DNA of 64,000 nt from Enhygromyxa salina (GCF_000737335.2 NZ_JMCC02000074.1:3081-67080); one strand, 5' to 3'. Numbered from the stretch's first letter, positions 28,070 through 38,601 are shown. The notes: generated from the sequence alone by a model not told the origin. Numbers and translations: made by a program.

Positions 28070-30205
28070 TCAGCCTGCGCGCGGGTGCGGCCCCGAGACG
28101 TCGGACCCCGGTGTGATCGGGACTGGCGTGAAGTCGCCGCGCATGTACCCGTCGGTGGGATTGAGCAGGTCGGTGAGCACGGCCGAGAACAAGCGGTTGT
28201 CCATGGGCTTGCGGACCGAGCGGGTCGGGCCCGCGGCGATCATGCGTTGCAGCATGGGATCCGTGGGCTGGTTCGAGAGCAGGATCACCGGCATCTCGGG
28301 GAACAGCTCGCGCACGGTCTTGAACAGGCGCTTGCCGTCGGTCGCGGTGATCTCGAGGTCGAGGATCAGCAGGTCGACCTTGTCGCCCATCTCGGTGAGC
28401 AGCGGGGTCGCACCCTTGGCGTCGTTGGTGCAGATCGGCGCGCACTCGGTCGCCTCGAGCAGCTCCTCGAATTCGTCGAGCGCGTCTTGATCTTCGGTCA
28501 GCACGACGACGACCGGCCCCTTGGCGTCCCCGCGCAGGACCGGCCAGGGCTTGGGTGCGTCGGCCTTCTCGTCGGTCACGGCCAGCGGCAGGTAGATCTT
28601 GAAGGTCGTGCCCTCGCCGACCACGCTCTCGACGTCGACGCGGCCGTGGTGGCGGGTGATCGTGCCCATGACCATTGCGAGCCCCAGCCCGCTGCCGGAG
28701 CCGACCGCCTTGGTGGTGAAGAAGGGGTCGAAGATCTGGCGCAGGTGGTCGCCTTCGATGCCGGTTCCGTTGTCGCTCACGGTCACGACCGCGCTGCGCT
28801 CGGCGTCGGGGTTGAAGTCTTCGTCGTCACTGGCTGGCTCGGCCTTCTCGCTGGCGGCCTCGGTGCTGGTCGTGAGCCCGACCGTGATCACGCCACCCTC
28901 GGGCATCGCGTCGCTGGCGTTGTAGACCAGGTTGACGATCGCTTGCTGAAACAAGTTGCGATCGACGTCGACCGAGACGCTGCGCGCGAGATCGATCTTG
29001 AGCTCGACGTTGCCGGGCAACGCGTTGGTAAGCATCGGCAAGATCGTGCTCTGCAGCAGCTGGCGCAGGTTCGAGCGGACTGGCTGATAGGTGTCTTTGT
29101 GTGCGTAGGTCAGCAGCGCTTGGGTGATCTGCGCGGCCGAGATCGCCGAGTCGAGGATCCGCTGGCCGTAGCGGCGGGTCTGCTCGACCTTGTGATCGCC
29201 CTCGACGATCAGCTCTGCGTGGCCGCGGATCGGCGTGAGGATGTTGTTGAGCTCGTGGGCGAGGCCCGCCGCCATGGTCCCGACCATCTTGAGCTTCTGG
29301 GCCTCGAACAGCTGCTCGCGCGAGAGCTCGAGCTCGTTGCTCTTGCCCTCGAGCCTGCGCTTGAGCTCCTCGCGCTGCTCTTGCAGCTTCGCGATGCTAG
29401 CGAGGAGGCTGTGCTCGGCGTTGCGCTGGCGCAGGTGCAAGGTCGCGCCCAGGCCCAGCGGGATCGCAATGAAGGTGATCAACACGGGCAGCGCGTACTG
29501 CCGGTTTTGGTCTGGGTCCGAATTGGTGGCCGAGTCGCCAGCCGCGTCGGTCGTGCTGGTCTGGACGCCGCCATCCGCGAGCTCCATCTGCGAGGGCGTG
29601 AGCACGAACTGACCGCCGAGCAGCCACATTGTCAGCACACAGTAGGCAGCCAGCAGCAGGTTGTGGCGGGGACGCAGCAGCATCCCGCTCCACATCAGGA
29701 CCACCAGGACCCCGGCGAGCACCACCGAGCTGCCCATGCTCGTCGAGCTGAGCAGCGTGTTGAGCGAAGCAACGCTGATCAGCGCGGTCCAGATCTGCTG
29801 ACCGCCGCGCTCGCGGAGCGCGAACGCCATCCACGAGAGCACGCCCGCGACGATCAACCAGACCAACCAGCCGTAGTTGTCACCGACTTCTCGAAAGTGG
29901 CCGGTTGCGAGCTCGGTGATCGTGAACGCGCTGGTGCACACCGCGGCGACCAAGAACAACATCGCGTTGCTGCGGACGAGCGCAGATGAGTCGACCAGCC
30001 CGCCCTGATCCGACTGTTCCGACTGTTCCGACTGTTCCGACGCCGGCCGCTGGCCACCGGCTAACGAGCGGGCGCCGCTCTGCATGACCGAAAGTTGCTT
30101 GTCACCCGTCTCCGGCTGCTCATCCCGACCACTGGCGCTGATCCGGATCCTGCCGCTCGCTGTCGCAGGGGCCGATCCTTCGCGCTCCGACTTCCGATCT
30201 GCCAT
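28070..30205 (-). CDS. Membrane-bound hybrid histidine kinase with C-terminal receiver
   Basis: The 711-aa protein starts MADRKSEREGSAPATAS and has a Ser/Glu/Gln repeat (SEQSEQSEQSDQ) near residue 60. About six hydrophobic segments (80-270) and a coiled coil follow, then an H-box (MAAGLAHELNNILTPIRGHA), N-box (NLVYNASDAMPEGG), G1 (DNGTGIE), G2 (GSGSGLGLAMVMG) and a receiver-like domain (VVVVLTEDQDALDEF...LLILDLEITATDG). The first acidic pair of the receiver is replaced (TEDQ), so phosphotransfer there may be altered. Ligand unknown. truA follows after 7 bp. The frame is open 44 codons upstream, but those residues are Arg/Pro-rich shadow. Confidence 0.9.
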   Translation of the reverse strand: MADRKSEREGSAPATASGRIRISASGRDEQPETGDKQLSVMQSGARSLAGGQRPASEQSEQSEQSDQGGLVDSSALVRSNAMLFLVAAVCTSAFTITELATGHFREVGDNYGWLVWLIVAGVLSWMAFALRERGGQQIWTALISVASLNTLLSSTSMGSSVVLAGVLVVLMWSGMLLRPRHNLLLAAYCVLTMWLLGGQFVLTPSQMELADGGVQTSTTDAAGDSATNSDPDQNRQYALPVLITFIAIPLGLGATLHLRQRNAEHSLLASIAKLQEQREELKRRLEGKSNELELSREQLFEAQKLKMVGTMAAGLAHELNNILTPIRGHAELIVEGDHKVEQTRRYGQRILDSAISAAQITQALLTYAHKDTYQPVRSNLRQLLQSTILPMLTNALPGNVELKIDLARSVSVDVDRNLFQQAIVNLVYNASDAMPEGGVITVGLTTSTEAASEKAEPASDDEDFNPDAERSAVVTVSDNGTGIEGDHLRQIFDPFFTTKAVGSGSGLGLAMVMGTITRHHGRVDVESVVGEGTTFKIYLPLAVTDEKADAPKPWPVLRGDAKGPVVVVLTEDQDALDEFEELLEATECAPICTNDAKGATPLLTEMGDKVDLLILDLEITATDGKRLFKTVRELFPEMPVILLSNQPTDPMLQRMIAAGPTRSVRKPMDNRLFSAVLTDLLNPTDGYMRGDFTPVPITPGSDVSGPHPRAG

Positions 30206-30290
30206 CGCGGCGAGTCTATCAGTCGAGCGCCCACGCGGCTGGTGAGTTCGGACCCTCGGCGGGGGCGGCTCCGCCCCGGCGCGACGATGG

Positions 30291-31745
30291 TCACGGAGCT
30301 TGATCTTCGGACCAAACGCCGAGCGGGCCGCGAACATCGGGGGTCGGCGCGTTGGCCTTGCGCACGCGCACGACGGCGCCGGGATCGTCAGGGTGCTCGT
30401 GGATCAGCAGCCAGCCGTTCGGCAGGGTGGGGCTGGTCAGCTCGAACACCCGCCGGGCGTCCCGTGGTGACAAGTTCACGCAGCCGTGGCTCATGCGGTG
30501 GCCAAACATGTCGTGCCAGTACGCAGCGTGAAGCGCGTAGCGGCCCTGGAAGTACATCGTCCACGGGACGGCGTCGACGTAGTAGGGATCTCGGGCCCGC
30601 GCCGTGCTCTGCATCTTCCCGTAGGCGCGCTTGTTCTCGATCCGATAGATGCCTGGGGGGGTCTCGTCGTTGCGCTTGCCCGACGAGATCAGCGTGACGA
30701 ACACGGGGGCGGCTTCGAGCCAGACCGAGAGCACCTGCTCGTCGAGGTCGATGTCCACGGTGATCTGCCCGCCGCGGACCGGCGTTGGGGGCGGGACCGG
30801 CACGAAGCGCCCAATGTCGTGGTCGCTGATCCACCCGCGGCCGTGATCTTGGGTGGCGGGGACCTCGAACCACCGCTCGCCGTCTTCGCCGAGCACGCCC
30901 TCGCCGGCCACGAGCAGCGTGTCGTGATACTTGATGCGGGCGACCGAGTCGGACGCGGCGCTTCGCTCGACGCGGATCAGCGTCTGCCAGCGGATCGCCC
31001 ACGCGAGGGTCTGGCCGGCGGGGATCGGCGCCTGGTCCAGCTCGCGGCCGCCAAACTCGCTGGGATCGAAGAGCGTGAGCTCGGCCGCGCGGACCACCCG
31101 GCGGTCGATCGTGGTGAGCAGGGGATCGCCGTTGTTGGGCCGGTAGCGGGTGAACGCGTAGCTGCCGTAGGCCGGCAGCATCTCGACCGGCTTCGCGTGG
31201 GCGCGGGCGTCCGAGACGCTCGCGTAGGCGGGGATCGGCGGGGTCGAGTCGACGTCGTGGTGCTCGTGCCGCCCGTACAAGAACGGCAGCAGCGCGCCGT
31301 CGTCTAGGGTGGGCAGCGGCGCGGGCAGAACGTCGCTTGGCTCGGTGTGCTCGAGACAGATCCACGCGGCCGCGGCGACCAGCGCCCAGGCCCGCGAGCA
31401 GCCGGGACCCTCGCGCTTCTCGAACACCTCGAAGCTCTGCTTGCTGGGGATCCGCCCGCGGATCGCCGCGCGCTCGTCGAGGTCGGCGTAGACCATGCGG
31501 GTGCGCTTGGTCCGGCGGATCTCGATCGGCTCACCGAGCGACGAGGGCGGCTTGTAGGGCTCGAGCGCCGGGGGCTGCGACGCGCCGTCAGCGTCCGCGC
31601 TCGGGCCTGGCTCGACGGCAGCCGGCGGCGCCGCGCGTTCGTCCGCGACCCGCGGCCGGGACGTCGTCTCACCCCGGCAGGCGACCAGCGCAAACCCAAG
31701 GATGCTCGCCAAGCTGATCGCGCGTCGCGGTCCAAGTCCGATCAC
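30291..31745 (-). CDS. L,D-transpeptidase (YkuD) lipoprotein
   Basis: The 484-aa product has a lipoprotein signal (ISLASILGFALVAC) and a Pro/Ala/Glu linker. A central region holds SH3-like elements (AYASVSDARAHAKPVEMLPAYGSYA), and a C-terminal YkuD domain carries the catalytic motif HDMFGHRMSHGCVNLSPRDA (the SHGC Cys is the nucleophile). Such enzymes form 3-3 peptidoglycan crosslinks or attach proteins to peptidoglycan in the periplasm. It is upstream of the hybrid kinase gene on the same strand (85 bp) and divergent from the MoxR gene. Confidence 0.93.
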   Translation of the reverse strand: MIGLGPRRAISLASILGFALVACRGETTSRPRVADERAAPPAAVEPGPSADADGASQPPALEPYKPPSSLGEPIEIRRTKRTRMVYADLDERAAIRGRIPSKQSFEVFEKREGPGCSRAWALVAAAAWICLEHTEPSDVLPAPLPTLDDGALLPFLYGRHEHHDVDSTPPIPAYASVSDARAHAKPVEMLPAYGSYAFTRYRPNNGDPLLTTIDRRVVRAAELTLFDPSEFGGRELDQAPIPAGQTLAWAIRWQTLIRVERSAASDSVARIKYHDTLLVAGEGVLGEDGERWFEVPATQDHGRGWISDHDIGRFVPVPPPTPVRGGQITVDIDLDEQVLSVWLEAAPVFVTLISSGKRNDETPPGIYRIENKRAYGKMQSTARARDPYYVDAVPWTMYFQGRYALHAAYWHDMFGHRMSHGCVNLSPRDARRVFELTSPTLPNGWLLIHEHPDDPGAVVRVRKANAPTPDVRGPLGVWSEDQAP

Positions 31746-31816
31746 CGCTCAGGTATGCCATATCTCACCGATCCGCGCGCCTTTGTGGCGTGAGCCCGCT
31801 CCACGCCCGCGGCTCT

Positions 31817-31848
31817 GTTTTCAGCTCGGGCGAGTATACTTCGCCACG
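31817..31848 (+). repeat. Short copy of the TTTTCAGCTCGGGCGAG palindromic element
   Basis: GTTTTCAGCTCGGGCGAG (31817-31834) matches the start of the two longer copies at 33954 and 38602, followed by GTATACTTCGCC, which still forms a short hairpin (GGCGA/TCGCC). It ends just before the MoxR start codon at 31850, so it lies in that gene's leader. Confidence 0.7.
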
Positions 31849-31849
31849 A

Positions 31850-32676
<827 letters not shown>

Positions 32677-32680
<4 letters not shown>

Positions 32681-33948
32681 GCGCCGCTGAGGTCGCGCCG
32701 CCAGCCGGGGGCCGTCGGGGGATCCCGCTGTTCCTCGACTTCTTCTACAAGCTGCGCGAGCGCGGGCTCAAGGTCAGCGCCCACAACTGGTTGGCGCTGC
32801 TCGAGGCGCTAGGCCAGGACCTGCACGAGTCTTCGCTCGACGGGTTTTACGCGGTCGCCCGCTGCATCTTGGTCAACGACGAGGGCGACTACGACGGCTT
32901 TGATCTGGCGTTCGCCGAGACCTTCCGCGGGGTCATCACGGATCTCGAGCACCTGACCGATCAGCTCGAGCAGTGGCTGCGCGATCCCAAGCAGCTGATG
33001 TACCTCGACCCGGCGATGCGGGCGCTGCTCGAGAGCATCGGGATCGACGAGCTGCGCCGGCAGCTGCTCGAGCGCCTGGCCGAACAAAAAAAGCGTCACG
33101 AAGGCGGCAACCGCTGGGTCGGGACCGGCGGAACCTCCCCGTTTGGGCAAGGCGGCATCCACCCCTCGGGCGTGCGGATCGGCGGCAGCGGCGGTGGGCG
33201 CTCGGCGCTGGCGGTCGCGGACTCCAGGCGGTTTCGGGACTTCCGCAAGGACCTGGTCCTCGACACCCGGCAGATGGGCACGGCGCTGCGACGCCTGCGT
33301 CGGTTGAAGCGCAAGGGTGCGATCGAAGAGCTCGACATCGACGGCACCGTTGACGAGACCGCCCGCAATTGCGGCGACCTCGAGATCGTCATGCGCCCGC
33401 CCCGAAAAAACGACGTGCGCATGATCTTGCTGCTCGACGTTGGCGGCAGCATGGATCCGCACACCGAGCTGGTCAGTCGGCTGTTCTCGGCCGCCCACCA
33501 GCACGGCGGGTTCAAGCAGCTCGAGAGCTACTACTTTCACAACTGCGTGTACTCCAAGGTCTACGAGGACGCGGCCTTCACCAAGCCCGTGACCATTGAC
33601 TCGGTGCTGCGCCGGACCGACAGCAACTGGTACCTGGTGTTGGTCGGCGACGCGTGGATGCACCCTGGCGAGCTGATGATGAACAGCTCGAGCTTCTGGA
33701 GCGTGGAGGCGGCGCCCAGCGGCCTGCGGTGTCTGGCCAAGCTCGCCGATCACTTTCCGCGCTCGGCCTGGATCAACCCCGAGCCCAAGCGGCTGTGGGA
33801 CGCGCCAACGATCAACCAGATCGCGCAGCTGTTCGAGATGGTCCCGCTGACCCTCGACGGGCTTGGCGAGATGGTCGAGAACATGCGCGCGCCCCCGCGG
33901 GCCGGCCGGCGCACGCGCATCGCCAAGGTCCTGCGCGAGCGCGAGTGA
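32677..33948 (+). CDS. VWA-domain (CoxE-like) protein, MoxR partner
   Basis: The 423-aa protein probably starts at a TTG overlapping the MoxR stop (TTGA), which implies coupled translation. It has an N-terminal helical region (FLDFFYKLRERGLKVSAHNWLALLEAL), a Gly-rich linker (150-175), and a VWA domain with the metal site DVGGS (254-258) after RMILLLDVGG. A later Thr and Asp of the MIDAS are less clear. CoxE-like VWA proteins pair with MoxR ATPases to activate or load metal centres of partner enzymes; no such partner enzyme lies beside it, so the client is unknown. Confidence 0.9.
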
Positions 33949-33953
33949 GCTGC

Positions 33954-34010
33954 TTTCAGCTCGGGCGAGGGCTTCTCGCCCGCTTGCGGACGCCTTCGTA
34001 GACTGGATCA
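33954..34010 (+). repeat. Left copy of a ~57-bp inverted repeat flanking the signalling block
   Basis: It begins TTTCAGCTCGGGCGAGGG and ends near GACTGGATCA; the inverse of this sequence, about 90 percent alike by eye, is at 38602-38658. It includes a 7-bp hairpin GGGCGAG / CTCGCCC (33963-33981). It starts 5 bp after the VWA gene stop. Confidence 0.8.
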
Positions 34011-34034
34011 ACTGGGCATCAGAGAACTTTGGGC

Positions 34035-36500
34035 TCAGAGCTTCTTGGCTTTGAGGTCCACGAGCGAGCGGATGTGCTTGACCAGCTGCGTGCGCGAGTA
34101 AGACCCCTTTTGCATGATTGAGCCGACCCGCTGCGCCAACGCAGTCCGCTCAGTCTGGCCCAGCTGCTTGGCCGTGATCACGATCACCGGCAGCGAGGCC
34201 AGCGCAGGGTCGCCGCGCAGGATCTCGAGCAGCTCGAACCCGTCCATCTCGGGCATCATGAGATCGAGCAGCACCAGCTTGGGCCGCGACGCCCGGATCG
34301 ACTCCAGCGCCCGGGCCCCGTTGACGGCTTGCTGCACCTCCCAGCCCTCCTTGAGCACCGCGCGGCACAGCAGGTCGCGGGCCTCGGGATCGTCGTCAAC
34401 CACCAACACGTGCTGGGAGCTCGCGTCGGTCCCAGCGCCCGCGCCAAACCGGGACAGCACGCCGCGCAGCCGATCGATCTCGATCGGCTTGGCGAGCACG
34501 TCGGCGGCCCCGAGCGCGTAGCCCATGTCGGCGTCGGGCATCAGCGAGACGATCACCACCGGGATGTCGGCGAACTCGGGGCGCTGCTTGAGCCGCGACA
34601 GCACCGCCCAGCCGTCCATGCCCGGCATCATCACGTCGAGGGTGATCACGTCGGGCTTGTGCAGCTCGGCCAGCTGCATCGCGCGCGCCCCGGTTGGTGC
34701 GGTGAGCACCGCGTAGCCCTCGGCCTCGAGCAAGCGCGCGAGCATGCCGCGAGACTCGGACTCGTCGTCGACGACCAGCACCGTGCCGATGTTGTCGCCG
34801 GTCACCGCGCGGAACGTGCCCGAGGCGCTGGCTGCTTGTTGCTGGGCGTGGTGGCTGGGCAGCCACAAGGTGAAGGTCGAGCCCACGCCGTACTCGCTCT
34901 CGACCTCGATCCGGCCACCCAGCATCTGCGCGAACTGATCGCTGATCGAGAGCCCGAGCCCGGTGCCGCCAAATCGGCGCGAAGTCGAGGCGTCGGCCTG
35001 GGTGAAGGGCTTGAACAATTTGGCCAGCTGCTCCGGCTTGATGCCGAGCCCGCTGTCGGTCACGTCGAAGCGCAGCCAGGCCTCGGTCCCGACCCGGAGC
35101 TCCTGCACGCGCAGCGCGACGCGCCCTTGCTCGGTGAACTTGCACGCGTTGCTGAGCAAGTTGAACAGCACCTGGCGCACGCGGGTGATGTCGGTGCTGA
35201 TGACCCCGCCGGTGAGCTCGAGCGACAGGCTCAGCTCGTTGCCGTTGTTGTGGGCGAGCGGCCGGACCGTATCGATGATCTCGTCGATCAGCGCGGGCAG
35301 GCGCACGGACTCGATGAACAGCTCGATCTTGCCGGCCTCGACCTTTGAAAGATCCAAGATGTCGTTGATGATCCCCAGCAGGTGCTTGCCGGCGTTGCGG
35401 ATCCGCTGGAGATCCGGGACCAGCTCCTCGCTGCCGGTGTCCTCGGCCTCCTCCATCAGCATCTCGGAGTAGCCGATCACCGCGTTGAGCGGGGTTCGCA
35501 GCTCGTGGCTCATGCTGGCCAGGAACTGGCTCTTGGCCAGGTTGGCGGCCTCGGCCGCGCGCATGGCCTTGTTGAGCTCTTGCTCGGTTCGCTTGCGCTC
35601 GGCGATCTCTTGCTCGAGGGCGGCGGTCCGCTGCGCGACCAGCTCGTCGAGCCGCTCGAACATCTCGCGCCGCTGGGTCTCGATCTGCTTGCGCTCGTTG
35701 ATGTCCTCTATGAACGCGACCGTCCGCGCCTCGTCGGTCTTGGGGTCACCGTAGCGAAACGCCGACAGCTGGGCCCACAAGATCTCGCCGCCACAGCCCG
35801 CGTAGCGCTTCTCGACCCGAACAAACTCGCGCTCGCCGCGATGCAGCTGCTCGAGTTCGCTGCGCCCGACCTCGAGGTCGGCCTCGAAGGTGATGTCGTC
35901 GAGCGTGCGGCCGATCAAGCCGCCAGGAGCAGCGCCGAGCATGGTCTCGAGCGCGGGGTTGGCCGCCATGATCGTGCCCTTGGCGTTGATCAGGACCAAG
36001 CCGGTGGGGGCACCCTCGAACACTGCTTGAAACCGCAGCTCTTCGCGACGCCGCGCGGCCTCGGCCGCCTTGCGCTCGCTGATGTCACGACAGATCGCGG
36101 CGAACAGGCGCTGGCCTTGTTCCTCGAACGGCGCGACCACGACCTCCATCGGGATCTCGTGGCCGTGCTTGTGGACGAGATGCGTCTCCACGGTCACCGA
36201 GCTGTCGAGTGGCATCTTGCGCCACTGCTCACCCAACCGCTCCTTGGGGATCGACCCGACATCGGGGTTGACGTCGCCGATCGACAGCTGCAGGAACTCG
36301 TCGCGCGTGTAGCCAAGGCTGTCGTGGCCGAAGCGGTTGGTCTCGAGCAGGCGGCCGCGCACGTCGTGCAACATCAGGGCGTCACGGCTGCGGTCGACGA
36401 GCAGGCGCAAACGCCGGAGCTCTTGCTCGACCTCTCGCGTTCGCTCGGCATCACCTGGCTCGCGCGGCCCGCTGTGCGCGCCCGACTTTGAGTCACTCAT
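34035..36500 (-). CDS. Hybrid histidine kinase: PAS-PAS-HisKA-HATPase-REC-REC
   Basis: The 821-aa cytoplasmic protein (no membrane segment) has two PAS domains (about 25-145 and 155-275), a coiled coil, an H-box ASMSHELRTPLNAVIGYSEM (near 345), N-box NLLSNACKFTEQG, G1 DSGLGIK, G2 FGGTGLGLSI, and two receivers. The first (VLVVDDESES, DVMMPGMDGW) and second (VLVVDDDPEA, DLMMPEMDGF) both keep the acidic pair and the acceptor Asp. It likely passes phosphate to other receivers such as the divergent single-domain regulator at 36555. The ATG at 36500 is 54 bp from that gene, so the two share a promoter region. The gene lies within a block bounded by inverted repeats. Confidence 0.95.
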   Translation of the reverse strand: MSDSKSGAHSGPREPGDAERTREVEQELRRLRLLVDRSRDALMLHDVRGRLLETNRFGHDSLGYTRDEFLQLSIGDVNPDVGSIPKERLGEQWRKMPLDSSVTVETHLVHKHGHEIPMEVVVAPFEEQGQRLFAAICRDISERKAAEAARRREELRFQAVFEGAPTGLVLINAKGTIMAANPALETMLGAAPGGLIGRTLDDITFEADLEVGRSELEQLHRGEREFVRVEKRYAGCGGEILWAQLSAFRYGDPKTDEARTVAFIEDINERKQIETQRREMFERLDELVAQRTAALEQEIAERKRTEQELNKAMRAAEAANLAKSQFLASMSHELRTPLNAVIGYSEMLMEEAEDTGSEELVPDLQRIRNAGKHLLGIINDILDLSKVEAGKIELFIESVRLPALIDEIIDTVRPLAHNNGNELSLSLELTGGVISTDITRVRQVLFNLLSNACKFTEQGRVALRVQELRVGTEAWLRFDVTDSGLGIKPEQLAKLFKPFTQADASTSRRFGGTGLGLSISDQFAQMLGGRIEVESEYGVGSTFTLWLPSHHAQQQAASASGTFRAVTGDNIGTVLVVDDESESRGMLARLLEAEGYAVLTAPTGARAMQLAELHKPDVITLDVMMPGMDGWAVLSRLKQRPEFADIPVVIVSLMPDADMGYALGAADVLAKPIEIDRLRGVLSRFGAGAGTDASSQHVLVVDDDPEARDLLCRAVLKEGWEVQQAVNGARALESIRASRPKLVLLDLMMPEMDGFELLEILRGDPALASLPVIVITAKQLGQTERTALAQRVGSIMQKGSYSRTQLVKHIRSLVDLKAKKL

Positions 36501-36554
36501 CTGTTACTGCTGCTCCCCACTCGTGTTGGCTTGGTGTATCGTCGCTCGACCCCA

Positions 36555-36923
36555 ATGGTGTCGATCCTCATCGTCGAAGACAATGAACTCAGTCGCGACA
36601 TGTTGAGTCGTCGGCTGCGCCGACGTGGGTTCGAGGTGCTGACGGCAGCGGACGCCGAGATCGGCATGGATATCGCGCATCGGGAGCAGCCGTCGATCAT
36701 CTTGCTGGACATGAGCCTCCCACGAATTGACGGCTGGGAGGCCGCTCGTCGGCTCAAGGCGCACGAGGTCACCCGGGCGATCCCGATAATTGCGCTTACC
36801 GCTCATGCGATGGCGGGCGACCGCGAGTCCGCGCTCGGTGCGGGCTGCGACGACTACGATACCAAGCCTGTCGAGCTGCCGCGCCTGCTAGCGAAGATCG
36901 AGCGCTTCGTCGGAACAGCGTAG
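36555..36923 (+). CDS. Single-domain response regulator (CheY/DivK-like)
   Basis: The 122-aa protein is one receiver: MVSILIVEDNELSRDMLS (acidic pair), IILLDMSLPRIDGWEA (acceptor Asp), IIALTAHAMAGD (Thr) and DDYDTKPV (Lys). The ALTAHAM and DYDTKPV pattern is like DivK and the receivers of hybrid kinases. Without an output domain it would act by binding a partner or as a phosphorelay shuttle. It is divergent from the hybrid kinase at 36500 and 182 bp upstream of the receiver-kinase fusion gene. I chose 36555 over 36531 because the receiver fold begins there. Confidence 0.93.
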   Translation: MVSILIVEDNELSRDMLSRRLRRRGFEVLTAADAEIGMDIAHREQPSIILLDMSLPRIDGWEAARRLKAHEVTRAIPIIALTAHAMAGDRESALGAGCDDYDTKPVELPRLLAKIERFVGTA

Positions 36924-37104
36924 GGTCTGGCGCAGCGCTGGCCAGGGGGGTGGTAGCGAGCCTCGCAGCCGTGGTGCGATGCGGGGCGATTTCACCCGTG
37001 GTCGTTGACGCGCGGTCGGATGTGACCGCGGGGAATCGCAAAGTGCACACCGCGAGCGGGCTAGAAACAGTTAGAATCGACGCGAGGCGGCGCTTCGGTG
37101 CCTC

Positions 37105-38586
37105 TTGGCGATCGTGCCTGGCGATCTACCACAGACGACGTTTACGGCCGAGCCGCATGGCGAGCGCTTGCTCGTGGTCGATGACAACCAGGACAACCTC
37201 GACATGCTCGCGCGTCGGCTGAAGCGACGCGGCTACGAGATCACCACGGCGCAGTCGGGGCCCGAGGCGTTGGCGGCCGTCGCTCGGCTTCGCTACGACG
37301 CGATCGTGCTCGACATCAACATGCCTGCCATGAGCGGGCTCGACGTGTTGCGAGAGCTGCGTCGGCACTACTCGAAGCTCGAGCTTCCGGTGTTGATGGC
37401 GACGGCGCGCAGCGAGAGTGACGACATGGTCGAGGCGCTGTCGCTCGGCGCCAACGACTATGTGACCAAGCCGCTGAACTTTGCCGAGGTCGTCGCGCGA
37501 CTCGCCACCCACCTCGCGCTGCGGCGCGAGTTCACGGCGATGCGTGGAGAGGTCGCCAGCAAGGTCCGCTCGACCGACGCGATGGTCACCGGCACCGTGG
37601 TCGATCGTCGCTACGAGATCGAGTGCCAGATCGGTCACGGCGGATTTGCGGTGGTCTATCGGGCGCGCCAGCTCAGCACTGGACAGGCGGTCGCGCTCAA
37701 GGTCCTGCGCGCACGACGGGCGATGCGGGCCGGGGCCGACGGGATCGAGTACACCCGGTTTCGGCGTGAGATGCAGGTCATCGGCGCGGTGAAGCATCCC
37801 GCGATCGTGCGCTTGATCGACTCGGGCAGCCTCGAGCTCGAGGGCGGGTGGAGCTCGTTCGACGACGAGACGCCGGACGGCTCGACCCAGACCAACGCGG
37901 TGACCGAGGACTCCAGCAGCGATCATGTGGCCCCCGCCATGCTCCCGCCGACCGCCCGGGTGCCGTTCTTCGTGATGGAGTGTCTCGAAGGCGAGACCCT
38001 CGCCCAGCTGCTCGAGCGCGATCAAAAGCTATCGCTCGAGGACACGCTGGAGCTGTTCTTTCCGATCATCGGGGGCGTCCACGCGCTGCATCGCCGCGGC
38101 ATCGTCCACCGGGACATCAAGCCCTCGAACGTGTTCTTGCACGACGGTGACCAGCGCCGACCGCAGCCCAAGGTGCTCGACTTTGGCATCGCCAAGCTCA
38201 AGTCCGAGGAGGCCGAGGAGCAGATGACGGTCGGCTTTGTCGGGACCCCGAGCTACATGTCGCCGGAGCAGGCGTTGGGCGAGCGTGACATCGACGCTCG
38301 ATGCGATCAGTACGCGCTGGGCGTGATGCTCTACGAGTGCCTGTGTGGCCAGCGGCCGTTCACGGCCGACAATTACACGCAGGTGCTGCTGCTGGTCACC
38401 GCTGGCGAGTTCACCTCGCTCGCGAAGCTGTCTGCCGAGCACGAGCAGGTCAGTGGGATCATCGAGAAGGCCATGCATCGCGAGCGGGCGCATCGCTACG
38501 CAGATCTTCAGGACTTCGGTCGCGCGCTGCTGGAGGTCGCCCCCGAGTCCGTGCGCGCGCGCTGGCGCGGATCGCTGGACGAGTGA
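37105..38586 (+). CDS. Receiver-domain / Ser-Thr protein kinase fusion
   Basis: The 493-aa protein joins an N-terminal receiver (RLLVVDDNQDNLDM, acceptor Asp 70 in AIVLDINMP, TARSE, NDYVTKPLN) to a Hanks-type kinase from about residue 165: GHGGFAVVYRA (Gly loop), ALKVLRA (Lys), HRRGIVHRDIKPSNVF (catalytic loop), DFGIAKLK, GTPSYMSPEQ and DQYALGVMLYE. A linker insert inside the N-lobe (GSTQTNAVTEDSSSD) is unusual. It would let two-component phosphorylation control Ser/Thr phosphorylation. There is no membrane segment. Start is TTG at 37105, with GTG at 37114 as an alternative; both precede the receiver. The right inverted repeat begins 16 bp after the stop. Confidence 0.92.
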   Translation: MAIVPGDLPQTTFTAEPHGERLLVVDDNQDNLDMLARRLKRRGYEITTAQSGPEALAAVARLRYDAIVLDINMPAMSGLDVLRELRRHYSKLELPVLMATARSESDDMVEALSLGANDYVTKPLNFAEVVARLATHLALRREFTAMRGEVASKVRSTDAMVTGTVVDRRYEIECQIGHGGFAVVYRARQLSTGQAVALKVLRARRAMRAGADGIEYTRFRREMQVIGAVKHPAIVRLIDSGSLELEGGWSSFDDETPDGSTQTNAVTEDSSSDHVAPAMLPPTARVPFFVMECLEGETLAQLLERDQKLSLEDTLELFFPIIGGVHALHRRGIVHRDIKPSNVFLHDGDQRRPQPKVLDFGIAKLKSEEAEEQMTVGFVGTPSYMSPEQALGERDIDARCDQYALGVMLYECLCGQRPFTADNYTQVLLLVTAGEFTSLAKLSAEHEQVSGIIEKAMHRERAHRYADLQDFGRALLEVAPESVRARWRGSLDE

Positions 38587-38601
38587 ATTCGCTGCCCTCG
38601 G

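Noticed and set aside
28049..29989. 646-codon open frame on the plus strand
   Set aside because: Antisense shadow of the hybrid histidine kinase.
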